Of a stretch of DNA of 12,223 bases, positions 1 to 6,007 are shown piece by piece. Every line of letters begins with the position of its first letter. Within the stretch, counting starts at the first letter, position 1. The stretch is from an uncultured Granulosicoccaceae bacterium. Lineage in GTDB: Bacteria > Pseudomonadota > Gammaproteobacteria > Granulosicoccales > Granulosicoccaceae. Under the pieces are notes generated by a model. It saw only the letters and a list, made by a program, of their open reading frames with translations, was not told the origin of the DNA and made no database searches. Location: contig CALFBL010000181.1 of NCBI GenBank assembly GCA_937951695.1, forward strand, positions 1 to 12,223, read 5' to 3'. Both the position numbers and the translations under genes were made by a program.

Positions 1-5
1 GCCTT

Positions 6-338
6 ATGTCTCAAGATCATTTGTATCGAGTGCGCTTTATTAACCAGGATAAGGTGTATGAAATCTACGCCAGATCGGTTTTTCAAGGTGAGCTCTACGG
101 CTTTGTTATCCTTGAAGAGCTAGTGTTCGACACCCAGAAAACACTGGTGGTGGATCCAGCTGAGGAGAAGCTCAAATCCGAATTCGAAGGCGTAAAACAA
201 ACCATTTTGCCGATGCACTCTATCGTTCGCATCGATGCGGTTGAAGAACGCGGTACAGCGAAAATTAGCGATTACACGAGTGCCAACGTGACTCAGTTTC
301 CGTCACCGATCTACACTCCAACGGACGGGCCGGGTTAG
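6..338 (+). CDS. DUF1820 family protein, small cytosolic protein of unknown function
   Basis: A 110-residue protein that I recognise as the DUF1820 family, found mostly in gammaproteobacteria and without a known biochemical role. It opens with a YRVRFINQ segment, then the conserved-looking stretch YARSVFQGELYGFVILEEL at residues 22-40, and a middle part (VDPAEEKLKSEFEGVK). There is no signal peptide and no membrane segment, so it is probably cytosolic. The ATG at position 6 is used because it gives the expected family N-terminus; the ribosome binding site would lie off the window edge and cannot be checked. The last 20 residues (VTQFPSPIYTPTDGPG end) look disordered. It is followed by tRNA-Ser on the same strand after 132 bases. 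The family call rests on pattern memory. Confidence 0.85.
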   Translation: MSQDHLYRVRFINQDKVYEIYARSVFQGELYGFVILEELVFDTQKTLVVDPAEEKLKSEFEGVKQTILPMHSIVRIDAVEERGTAKISDYTSANVTQFPSPIYTPTDGPG

Positions 339-383
339 ACCGATTCGCAGAACACCCCGCCGATTCAGGCTGAGGCAGCTTGG

Positions 384-401
384 TTGCCCTGATATGGGCA
401 A
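384..401 (+). other. Short stem-loop downstream of the DUF1820 gene
   Basis: TTGCCC at 384-389 pairs with GGGCAA at 396-401 around a 6-nt loop. It lies 46 bases after the DUF1820 stop codon. No T-run follows, so it is not a standard rho-independent terminator. It could be a 3' end stabiliser or chance. The rest of 339-470 shows only a TACACT box at 452-457 that could be the -10 element of the tRNA, without a convincing -35. Confidence 0.3.
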
Positions 402-470
402 GGTCGGAAGACGCGTATCCTCATCCTCAAGCAGTTAGCGTCAGGATTCGCTACACTAGTGAGCCTCTGC

Positions 471-562
471 GGAGAGGTGGCCGAGTGGTCGAAGGCGCCA
501 GCCTGGAAAGTTGGTATACGGGGTAACTCGTATCGAGGGTTCGAATCCCTCTCTCTCCGCCA
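471..562 (+). tRNA. tRNA-Ser (anticodon GGA)
   Basis: The acceptor stem pairs 471-477 (GGAGAGG) with 552-558 (TCTCTCC, one G-T wobble), the discriminator base is G559 and CCA is encoded at 560-562. The anticodon stem CCAGC (498-502) pairs with GTTGG (510-514) and encloses the loop CTGGAAA, giving anticodon GGA at 505-507, which reads UCC and UCU codons. A long extra arm built on ATACG/CGTAT is the class II hallmark of tRNA-Ser. The T arm is GAGGG-TTCGAAT-CCCTC. All parts are intact, so it should be functional. Being 92 nt with encoded CCA agrees with a gammaproteobacterial host. Confidence 0.97.
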
Positions 563-600
563 TCTTAAACTTCCTGTCGACTTTGGCATCTGTTCTCATT

Positions 601-616
601 GGGTTCGCAACCCTTT
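601..616 (+). terminator. Weak candidate terminator after tRNA-Ser
   Basis: GGGTT (601-605) and AACCC (609-613) form a 5-bp stem with a 3-nt loop, followed by only three T residues. It stands 38 bases after the tRNA CCA end, a plausible place to end the tRNA transcript. The short stem and T-run make it weak, so processing by nucleases may be enough instead. Confidence 0.3.
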
Positions 617-624
617 GCGGGATT

Positions 625-638
625 GTGAAACGTTTCAC
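625..638 (+). promoter_or_regulatory. Perfect 14-bp palindrome resembling a LacI/Cra-family operator
   Basis: GTGAAACGTTTCAC is a perfect inverted repeat with a central CpG. Operators of LacI-family regulators (GalR, PurR, Cra/FruR) typically have this form, and the TGAAACGTTTCA core is that of strong Cra sites. A TATACT box follows at 658-663. With TTTCAC (633-638) as a weak -35 (19-bp spacer), the operator would overlap that promoter and could repress the protease gene. The palindrome is seen directly; the regulator family and the target are inferred. Confidence 0.5.
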
Positions 639-795
639 CCGCATTGCGGTCAACACCTATACTGGCTAAATGTAGAAGCTCTTGGTTCTGTGATTCGGTT
701 TAGCAAAACCATTGAAAATGCGAAATCCTCCCTATCCGTTTCACACAATGTTGTGCCAGACTGCAGCTACACTGTGTCTATTCCGCTATCAACTT

Positions 796-1911
796 ATGAC
801 TATATATAATCGATGTTTGACCGTGCTTGGCGTGACGGCGATGAGTTTCGGCCCCATGAGTGCCAACGCGGATTCAGAGCCTACCTACGATCCCAGTGGC
901 AAGGGTCCAGTGACTGCGATCATTGGCGGTGCGCCATCAGCCTTTGGGAATTTTCCGTCGAACGTTGCGCTGCTGCGTAATTCGCCCACCAATACCTTGT
1001 TCCGGCGCCAGTTTTGCGGAGGAACAGCGATTTCGGATAACTACATCCTGACCGCCGCGCACTGCATGTTCACTCTGGGCTTCCGCCTGAATGCACGAGA
1101 TGTGCTAGTTGCTGGTAACTTTGTTGATCTAGCCAACGACAGCCCTGCTGAATTCACCGTGGCTGAGATCACCCTCCACCCTGATTATGACATTCGCTCA
1201 ACGTTCAGTGAGAACGATCTCGCTCTGCTGAGAACCGATGTTCCGCACAATGTTCCGGTGATCGCCTTGTTCAGTGGCGACGCACGAAGCCTCACCGGCG
1301 TCGATGCGTTTATTACCGGTTGGGGTTTGACGGATCCGAACCGGCTGATTTTCCCCAGCTTGTTAAACGAAGCCAAAGTGCCCATCACGGATTTTGACGT
1401 TTGTAACGCTGTTTACGCTGGCTTGGGTGATGAGCACGTGTGCGCCGGTTTTGCGGAAGGTGGTGTCGATGCCTGTCAAGGAGACAGCGGCGGTCCGTTG
1501 ATGATCATGGACGGTAATGAGACGGTTCAGGTTGGTTTGACCAGTTTCGGTGAAGAATGTGCATTGCCCAACGCTTATGGCGTGTACACCAACGTTGCAA
1601 ACTATGAATCGTGGATCGATGGGATTGTGCCAATACCGTCCAGCGGTGAGCCTATTTTTAGATCCTTAAAAGATGATGTAGAAATGACTGCGGTGGACGC
1701 GGATTCAGGTTCTGGTGGCGGCAGCGGTGGTGACAGCGCCAGCGATGGCAGCAGCGCCAGCAGTGGCAGCAGCAGTGGTGGTGGCAGTGGTGGTGGCAGT
1801 GGTGGTGGTGGTCTCTTCGGTGCGGCGAACCTCGGGTTGTTGTTGCTGTTGCTTGTTCGCTGCTGGGGGCGTGTCAAGCGTCAACCCATAAACCCCGGTG
1901 AAGCGAGCTAA
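796..1911 (+). CDS. Secreted trypsin-like serine protease (S1 family) with GlyGly-CTERM sorting tail
   Basis: The 371-residue product starts with a signal peptide (residues 1-25, ending SANA|D), then a short propeptide and the mature N-terminus IIGG at 42-45. The catalytic triad is visible: H89 in TAAHC, D141 in NDLALL and S231 in GDSGGP. D225, six residues before the serine, matches Asp189 of trypsin and predicts cutting after Lys or Arg. Paired cysteines (74/90, 203/216, 227/255) suggest disulfides. After the protease domain comes a Ser/Gly-rich linker (304-339), a 15-residue hydrophobic segment (340-354) and a basic tail, the GlyGly-CTERM layout processed by rhombosortase in other bacteria. 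It is probably exported by the Sec and type II pathways and held at or released from the cell surface. The ATG at 796 is chosen because it gives a clean signal peptide; ATG 718 or TTG 712 would add 26-28 unlikely residues. No clear ribosome binding site precedes any of them. Confidence 0.9.
   Translation: MTIYNRCLTVLGVTAMSFGPMSANADSEPTYDPSGKGPVTAIIGGAPSAFGNFPSNVALLRNSPTNTLFRRQFCGGTAISDNYILTAAHCMFTLGFRLNARDVLVAGNFVDLANDSPAEFTVAEITLHPDYDIRSTFSENDLALLRTDVPHNVPVIALFSGDARSLTGVDAFITGWGLTDPNRLIFPSLLNEAKVPITDFDVCNAVYAGLGDEHVCAGFAEGGVDACQGDSGGPLMIMDGNETVQVGLTSFGEECALPNAYGVYTNVANYESWIDGIVPIPSSGEPIFRSLKDDVEMTAVDADSGSGGGSGGDSASDGSSASSGSSSGGGSGGGSGGGGLFGAANLGLLLLLLVRCWGRVKRQPINPGEAS
1774..1812 (+). repeat. 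12-bp in-frame tandem repeat coding the Ser-Gly linker
   Basis: AGTGGTGGTGGC occurs at 1774-1785 and 1786-1797, followed by an imperfect third copy ending in GGT repeats at 1812. It codes SGGG units just before the C-terminal membrane segment of the protease. Copy number could change by slippage without breaking the frame, altering linker length only. Confidence 0.85.
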
Positions 1912-1999
1912 GCTAAGCCCATGAGAGACAGTGATGAGCATCAGCAAGGCCATAGCAGGAGCCACCAATCACGGTATGGCCAAGACTGCGAAAACTTAC

Positions 2000-2023
2000 G
2001 CGTGCAACGGCGCGTGCAACGGT
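2000..2023 (+). repeat. Two tandem copies of a 12-bp unit upstream of the lipoprotein gene
   Basis: GCGTGCAACGGC (2000-2011) is directly followed by GCGTGCAACGGT (2012-2023). A TACAAT box, a good -10 match, lies at 2027-2032, so the repeat covers where a -35 would be; no clear -35 hexamer is present. An activator binding direct repeats could work here. The alternative is that this is coding sequence of a longer lipoprotein reading frame starting at 1921, which I consider less likely. Confidence 0.55.
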
Positions 2024-2055
2024 TTGTACAATCGTGTGTACACCACAAAGTCGCG

Positions 2056-2739
2056 ATGAAATCAGTCAATGCGTCGATGGCCATTATCGGTGCAGCCTTA
2101 GTACTCGGTGGTTGCGTAACAGACCTAGCGGCGCCATGGGGTGCGGGATCCGCTGTCTCTGATGCGAAGATATTGGGAGTAAGTGCGGTGAAGAATAGTC
2201 TGGTCACTGAGGCAGGAGAAGAGTACCAGGGTCGGCCTGCGTTCGATGGTGTGGCGTTAACGCAAAGCCGAGATGCCGCTTTAGCTCAAGCCACGCAGCA
2301 GTACGGTGTAGAGCCCATTTGCGAAGGCAAAAAAGTCGCCCCGCGTAATTCAAGACGCGCAGACTTTTACGAGCGCTGCGAGTTTGCGGCGGTATCGAAA
2401 CGTTACGGCGGTGCCGAGATTACCTCGGTGACCTATCACTTCCTGAGCGCAAAGCTGGTTGAGATCGATGCTAAGGTGGCTGGTACCGCGCTGGACATCC
2501 ACCCGACCGCGCAAACACTCGACGCAATGCTAGGGGATTTGGAATTCAGCAGCGAAACCATAGAATCGAATACGGGTGGTTCGACCGGATTGCCACAGGC
2601 GATCCATCATTGGAAAAAAAGTCCCGATCTGGCGTTTGTGCGTTTGAACACTGCGCAAAGTGCCGATGACGAATACTTTGAACTGGTCATTCAGCATCCG
2701 TTGGTAGCCGACGTCATTGCGGAACTGCCCGCGCTGTAA
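2056..2739 (+). CDS. Putative lipoprotein of unknown function
   Basis: I do not recognise the family. The 227-residue product begins with a short, clear lipoprotein signal: MKSVNASM, a hydrophobic stretch, then the lipobox LGGC with the lipid-carrying Cys at position 20. Val at +2 rather than Asp suggests sorting to the outer membrane. The mature part (208 residues) has no membrane segment. Two further cysteines, C89 and C108, flank a basic stretch and could form a disulfide. The region 120-180 looks like alternating strands. The reading frame is open back to ATG 1921, but that start would put 45 polar residues before the signal, so 2056 is preferred. A TACAAT box at 2027-2032 fits a promoter just upstream. 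It is separate from the glp operon that follows by 192 bases with its own promoter. Confidence 0.75.
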   Translation: MKSVNASMAIIGAALVLGGCVTDLAAPWGAGSAVSDAKILGVSAVKNSLVTEAGEEYQGRPAFDGVALTQSRDAALAQATQQYGVEPICEGKKVAPRNSRRADFYERCEFAAVSKRYGGAEITSVTYHFLSAKLVEIDAKVAGTALDIHPTAQTLDAMLGDLEFSSETIESNTGGSTGLPQAIHHWKKSPDLAFVRLNTAQSADDEYFELVIQHPLVADVIAELPAL

Positions 2740-2749
2740 ACGGATTTGG

Positions 2750-2762
2750 CAACCGTCGGTTG
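2750..2762 (+). promoter_or_regulatory. Short perfect inverted repeat between lipoprotein gene and glp operon
   Basis: CAACCG (2750-2755) and CGGTTG (2757-2762) are inverted around one base. This is too tight to fold as an RNA hairpin but suits a protein binding site. It ends 45 bases upstream of the -35 of the putative glp promoter. It may be chance; no match to a known GlpR site is seen. Confidence 0.25.
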
Positions 2763-2806
2763 ATCGATAGCACCTGAACACGGGCGCGGTTGGCTCATTG
2801 TTTTCA

Positions 2807-2835
2807 TTGACATTCGTCTTGTGGCGATTTACTGT
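2807..2835 (+). promoter_or_regulatory. Putative sigma-70 promoter of the glp operon
   Basis: TTGACA at 2807-2812 is a perfect -35 hexamer. TACTGT at 2830-2835 is a moderate -10 hexamer (3 of 6 matches), with the optimal 17-bp spacer. It would start transcription near 2842, giving a leader of about 90 nt before glpS. No classic enteric GlpR operator was recognised around it, so the regulator is unknown. Confidence 0.55.
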
Positions 2836-2931
2836 CTATGAGGACCTTGTGGACAGACAACCGTAACCGAATGACGACAACGCAGCTCTTGGACAACGTC
2901 GCCTTAGCCACGGAATCGCTAAGGATCTGCG

Positions 2932-4011
2932 ATGCTTGAGCTGGTTGGTGTCAGTAAACGAGTCGGGACTGAGCTGCACATCAGCGACGTGTCGCTGACT
3001 CTGGAGCGCGGCTCTCTCAACATTCTCCTAGGCCCCACGTTATCTGGCAAGACGAGTCTGATGCGGCTGATGGCAGGGCTGGATCGCCCAACGCGCGGTG
3101 GCATTACGCTGGACGGTAAAGACGTGGTGGGTGTCCCGGTGCGTCGCAGAAACGTAGCGATGGTTTACCAGCAATTTATTAATTACCCCGCTTTCACAGT
3201 GTATGAGAACATCGCATCCCCGCTTCGGCTGGCGGGGTTGGACAAGCAAACGCTGGATGCGAAGGTCCGTGAGGCGGCGGAGCTGCTCAAGCTCACCGAT
3301 TATCTGCAACGCACACCGTTGAATCTGTCAGGCGGTCAGCAGCAACGCACCGCCATTGCACGAGCGCTGGTCAAAAACGCTGATCTGGTGCTGCTTGATG
3401 AACCGTTGGCGAATCTGGATTACAAACTGCGCGAGGAGTTGCGAGTGGAATTGCCACGGATATTCGGTGAGTCCGGTGCCATTCTTGTTTACGCCACTAC
3501 CGAACCCTACGAGGCGCTGATGTTAAGTGGTAAAACGGCGACGCTGTGCGAGGGGCGGGTAACTCAATTTGGCTCAACCATCAATGTCTACAAACAACCG
3601 GTAGATATCACCACCGCGCAAATATTCTCTGACCCGCCGCTGAACCTGGCCAAGGTGCAAAAAACGCCTGCGACTCTAGCCTACGGAGAACAGCCACTGG
3701 GGAACGTGAAGGGGGATTTACCAAACGATGACTACACCGTTGCCATTCGCCCGCATCATGTATCGCTTAACCCAAGCGAGTGTTACTCGGTAAAGCTGAA
3801 GGCGGTGGTTTCCACCAGCGAAATTTCCGGTTCTGAAACCTTTATCCACGTGGAAACCGAGCATGATCGCTGGGTGTTGTTAACCCACGGGGTGCATCGG
3901 GTAAACACAGGCGACAACATTGACATTTACGTTGATCCGTCCCGCTTTTATTTGTTCAATGCCTCTGGCGCCTTGGTGCACTCGCCTGTTAATACTAGCG
4001 ATGCCGCATAA
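2932..4011 (+). CDS. glpS: Glycerol ABC transporter ATP-binding protein GlpS
   Basis: One of two different ATPases that should power glycerol uptake at the inner membrane. The 359-residue protein has a MalK-type layout: nucleotide-binding domain followed by a C-terminal TOBE region (about 245-345). Walker A at 34-41 reads GPTLSGKT, with Leu37 in place of the usual Gly. The Q-loop Gln is Q80, the signature LSGGQ at 132-136 is perfect, and Walker B is LVLLDEP (152-158) with catalytic E157. The H-loop histidine is replaced by Thr190 (YATTEP where MalK-type proteins have YVTHDQ). AAGGA at 2921-2925 lies 6 bases before the ATG, which fixes the start. It is the first gene of the operon and is followed after 2 bases by glpT. 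The name rests on gene order matching Rhizobium leguminosarum glpSTPQUV; another polyol as substrate is possible. Confidence 0.88.
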   Translation: MLELVGVSKRVGTELHISDVSLTLERGSLNILLGPTLSGKTSLMRLMAGLDRPTRGGITLDGKDVVGVPVRRRNVAMVYQQFINYPAFTVYENIASPLRLAGLDKQTLDAKVREAAELLKLTDYLQRTPLNLSGGQQQRTAIARALVKNADLVLLDEPLANLDYKLREELRVELPRIFGESGAILVYATTEPYEALMLSGKTATLCEGRVTQFGSTINVYKQPVDITTAQIFSDPPLNLAKVQKTPATLAYGEQPLGNVKGDLPNDDYTVAIRPHHVSLNPSECYSVKLKAVVSTSEISGSETFIHVETEHDRWVLLTHGVHRVNTGDNIDIYVDPSRFYLFNASGALVHSPVNTSDAA

Positions 4012-4013
4012 CG

Positions 4014-5120
4014 ATGGCACGAATTTCACTGGATCAAATCGCTCATTCGTTCAACCCGCGGCCGTCATCGGAAGCCGATTATGCGCTGAAGAGTATTCAT
4101 TACCAATGGGACGACGGGGGGGCTTACGCGCTATTAGGCCCATCAGGCTGCGGCAAAACCACGTTGCTGAATATTATTTCAGGCTTACTGACGCCTTCGA
4201 ACGGTCGGGTGCTCTACGACGAACGAGATATGACGCTGCTTACTCCGGAACAGAGAAACATCGCACAAGTGTTTCAGTTCCCGGTCATATACGACACCAT
4301 GACGGTGGCGGAAAATCTAGCGTTTCCGCTTGTGAATCGAGGGGTTGAGCGTGCGGAAATCAACAAGCGTGTGGCTGAGATGCTCGAGACACTGGAGCTT
4401 GAAGAAAAGGCGAATCGTCGAGCGCAAGGATTAACCGCGGATGAAAAGCAGAAGATATCGCTCGGGCGTGGGCTGGTTCGATACGACGTCAGCGCTATTT
4501 TGTTTGATGAGCCGTTAACAGTAATAGATCCGCACATGAAATGGCAGCTGCGCACCAAGCTTAAAACCCTGCATGAACAGCTCGGCTATACCATGATCTA
4601 CGTCACTCACGATCAGACCGAGGCGTTGACGTTTGCCGACAAGGTGGTGGTGATGCTTGAAGGCAATGTGCTGCAAGTGGGTACGCCAGAGGAACTGTTT
4701 GACCAACCCGCACATACGTTTGTTGGGTACTTTATCGGCTCCCCGGGTATGAATATATTTCCGGGAACCGTCGTCGGTAACACCTTGAAAATGGGCTCGG
4801 TTGACGTGCCGCTGAACAAAGGCTATGCAGAGTGTGCCGGAAAAACAGAAATTGGGATTCGGCCCGAATTTATACGTCTCACCACCGCCAGCGAGGCGGG
4901 CAGCCGGGGATTAAAATTTAACCTTCGCTCGGTGGAAGATGTGGGTCGATTGAAAATCGTTCGTGGCCAGGCGGAAGGTGTGGCGTTGAATGTCGTCGTC
5001 GATGAGAACAGCGATATACCTGCAGAACCCTACGCGGTGTTTGACGCAGAGCGAGTCTGCGTGTACCAAAATTCGATGCTTGCCGACGGCGATATTTTGA
5101 GCACGGAATCGCGCACATGA
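4014..5120 (+). CDS. glpT: Glycerol ABC transporter ATP-binding protein GlpT
   Basis: The second ATPase of the importer, 368 residues, expected to pair with GlpS under the GlpP-GlpQ permease. Walker A is canonical (GPSGCGKTT, 42-50), as are Q88 of the Q-loop, Walker B with ILFDEP (162-167, catalytic E166) and H199 in YVTHDQ. The ABC signature is lost: where LSGGQ is expected the protein reads LTADE at 140-144, followed by KQKISLGR. A TOBE region makes up the C-terminus from about 270. It starts two bases after glpS without a visible ribosome binding site, so its translation is probably coupled, and its last four bases overlap the start of glpP (ATGA). This GlpT is an ATPase of the rhizobial naming and is unrelated to the E. 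coli glycerol-3-phosphate antiporter of the same symbol. Confidence 0.88.
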   Translation: MARISLDQIAHSFNPRPSSEADYALKSIHYQWDDGGAYALLGPSGCGKTTLLNIISGLLTPSNGRVLYDERDMTLLTPEQRNIAQVFQFPVIYDTMTVAENLAFPLVNRGVERAEINKRVAEMLETLELEEKANRRAQGLTADEKQKISLGRGLVRYDVSAILFDEPLTVIDPHMKWQLRTKLKTLHEQLGYTMIYVTHDQTEALTFADKVVVMLEGNVLQVGTPEELFDQPAHTFVGYFIGSPGMNIFPGTVVGNTLKMGSVDVPLNKGYAECAGKTEIGIRPEFIRLTTASEAGSRGLKFNLRSVEDVGRLKIVRGQAEGVALNVVVDENSDIPAEPYAVFDAERVCVYQNSMLADGDILSTESRT

Positions 5121-6007
5121 GTAAACCCTACAACAACAAAGCCTGGTGGTTTGTCTTACCCGTATTTGTACTGGTGGCTTTTAGCGCCATTATTCCACTG
5201 ATGACGGTGGTTAACTATTCCATCCAGGACACCTTTGGTAACAACGTTTTTTATTGGGCTGGGCTTGAGTGGTTTCAAGAGGTGCTGGCTTCAGACCGTT
5301 TCCATAACGCACTGGGTCGCAACTTGCTGTTCTCGACGATTATTCTGGCCATCGAGATTCCACTGGGCATAGCGATCGCCCTGACGTTACCCAAAAAAGG
5401 CTTTTGGGTTCCGGTGTGTCTGGTGCTAATGGCGTTGCCGTTGTTGATTCCCTGGAATGTGGTTGGCACCATCTGGCAAGTCTTCGGGCGCGCCGATATC
5501 GGGCTGTTGGGGCACACCTTAATGAGTCTTGGCGTTGACTATAACTACGCCACTAACATTTTCGACGCATGGGCGACCATCGTGGTGATGGATGTCTGGC
5601 ACTGGACCAGTCTTGTGGTGCTGTTGTGTTACGCAGGTCTGGTGTCCATCCCTGAGGCTTATTATCAAGCCGCTCGTATTGACGGTGCGTCGAAATGGAG
5701 TGTGTTCAAATACATTCAGCTGCCCAAAATAAAGCGGGTTCTGCTGATCGCTGTGCTGCTGAGATTTATGGACAGCTTCATGATCTACACTGAACCTTTT
5801 GTGCTAACAGGGGGCGGGCCCGGTAACTCAACCACGTTTCTATCGATTGATTTGGTCAAAACGGCAATTGGTCAATTTGACTTAGGTCCGGCCGCTGCCA
5901 TGTCACTGATCTACTTTTTGATTATTCTGCTTCTGTCCTGGGTGTTCTACACCGTCATGGAAAACTACGGCGCTGAGAAATCAGACCCGCGAGTGGAGCA
6001 GGATTGA
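5117..6007 (+). CDS. glpP: Glycerol ABC transporter permease GlpP (MalF-like)
   Basis: A 296-residue inner-membrane permease of the binding-protein-dependent transporter family, with about six membrane segments (the first near 11-31, the last near 261-281). The cytoplasmic EAA loop that docks on an ATPase runs from E180 to P203 (EAYYQAARIDGASKW at its start). The downstream TGGGPGNSTT segment (231-240) is characteristic of carbohydrate and polyol permeases of this group. The ATG overlaps the glpT stop by four bases, so it is translationally coupled. Together with GlpQ it should form the transmembrane channel, receiving substrate from GlpV. Nothing is missing or truncated. Confidence 0.9.
   Translation: MSKPYNNKAWWFVLPVFVLVAFSAIIPLMTVVNYSIQDTFGNNVFYWAGLEWFQEVLASDRFHNALGRNLLFSTIILAIEIPLGIAIALTLPKKGFWVPVCLVLMALPLLIPWNVVGTIWQVFGRADIGLLGHTLMSLGVDYNYATNIFDAWATIVVMDVWHWTSLVVLLCYAGLVSIPEAYYQAARIDGASKWSVFKYIQLPKIKRVLLIAVLLRFMDSFMIYTEPFVLTGGGPGNSTTFLSIDLVKTAIGQFDLGPAAAMSLIYFLIILLLSWVFYTVMENYGAEKSDPRVEQD

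Noticed and set aside
365..656. Minus-strand reading frames over the tRNA coding for RERDSNPRY and EREGFEPS
   Set aside because: These are the well-known artefact translations of the antisense of tRNA-Ser; the tRNA structure is complete.
459..809. Plus-strand 116-codon frame through the tRNA
   Set aside because: It translates the tRNA and the spacer, has no ribosome binding site and no protein-like composition.
1602..1968. Minus-strand frames rich in Pro or Thr/Ala opposite the protease C-terminus
   Set aside because: They are the low-complexity complement of the Ser/Gly repeat, with no independent support.
1774..2023. CRISPR-like repeats
   Set aside because: The 12-bp units are contiguous with no spacers; two arrays are coding linkers or a two-copy repeat.
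471..2739. Genomic island inserted at tRNA-Ser
   Set aside because: No integrase, no transposase and no repeat of the tRNA 3' end was found downstream.
2056..2739. Frameshift or pseudogene in the lipoprotein gene because of the long frame upstream of 2056
   Set aside because: The lipobox signal starts cleanly at 2056 and the frame is intact to its stop; the upstream codons look non-coding.
3920..4348. Plus-strand 142-codon frame across the glpS-glpT junction
   Set aside because: It is a frame shadow of two genes with clear ATPase motifs.
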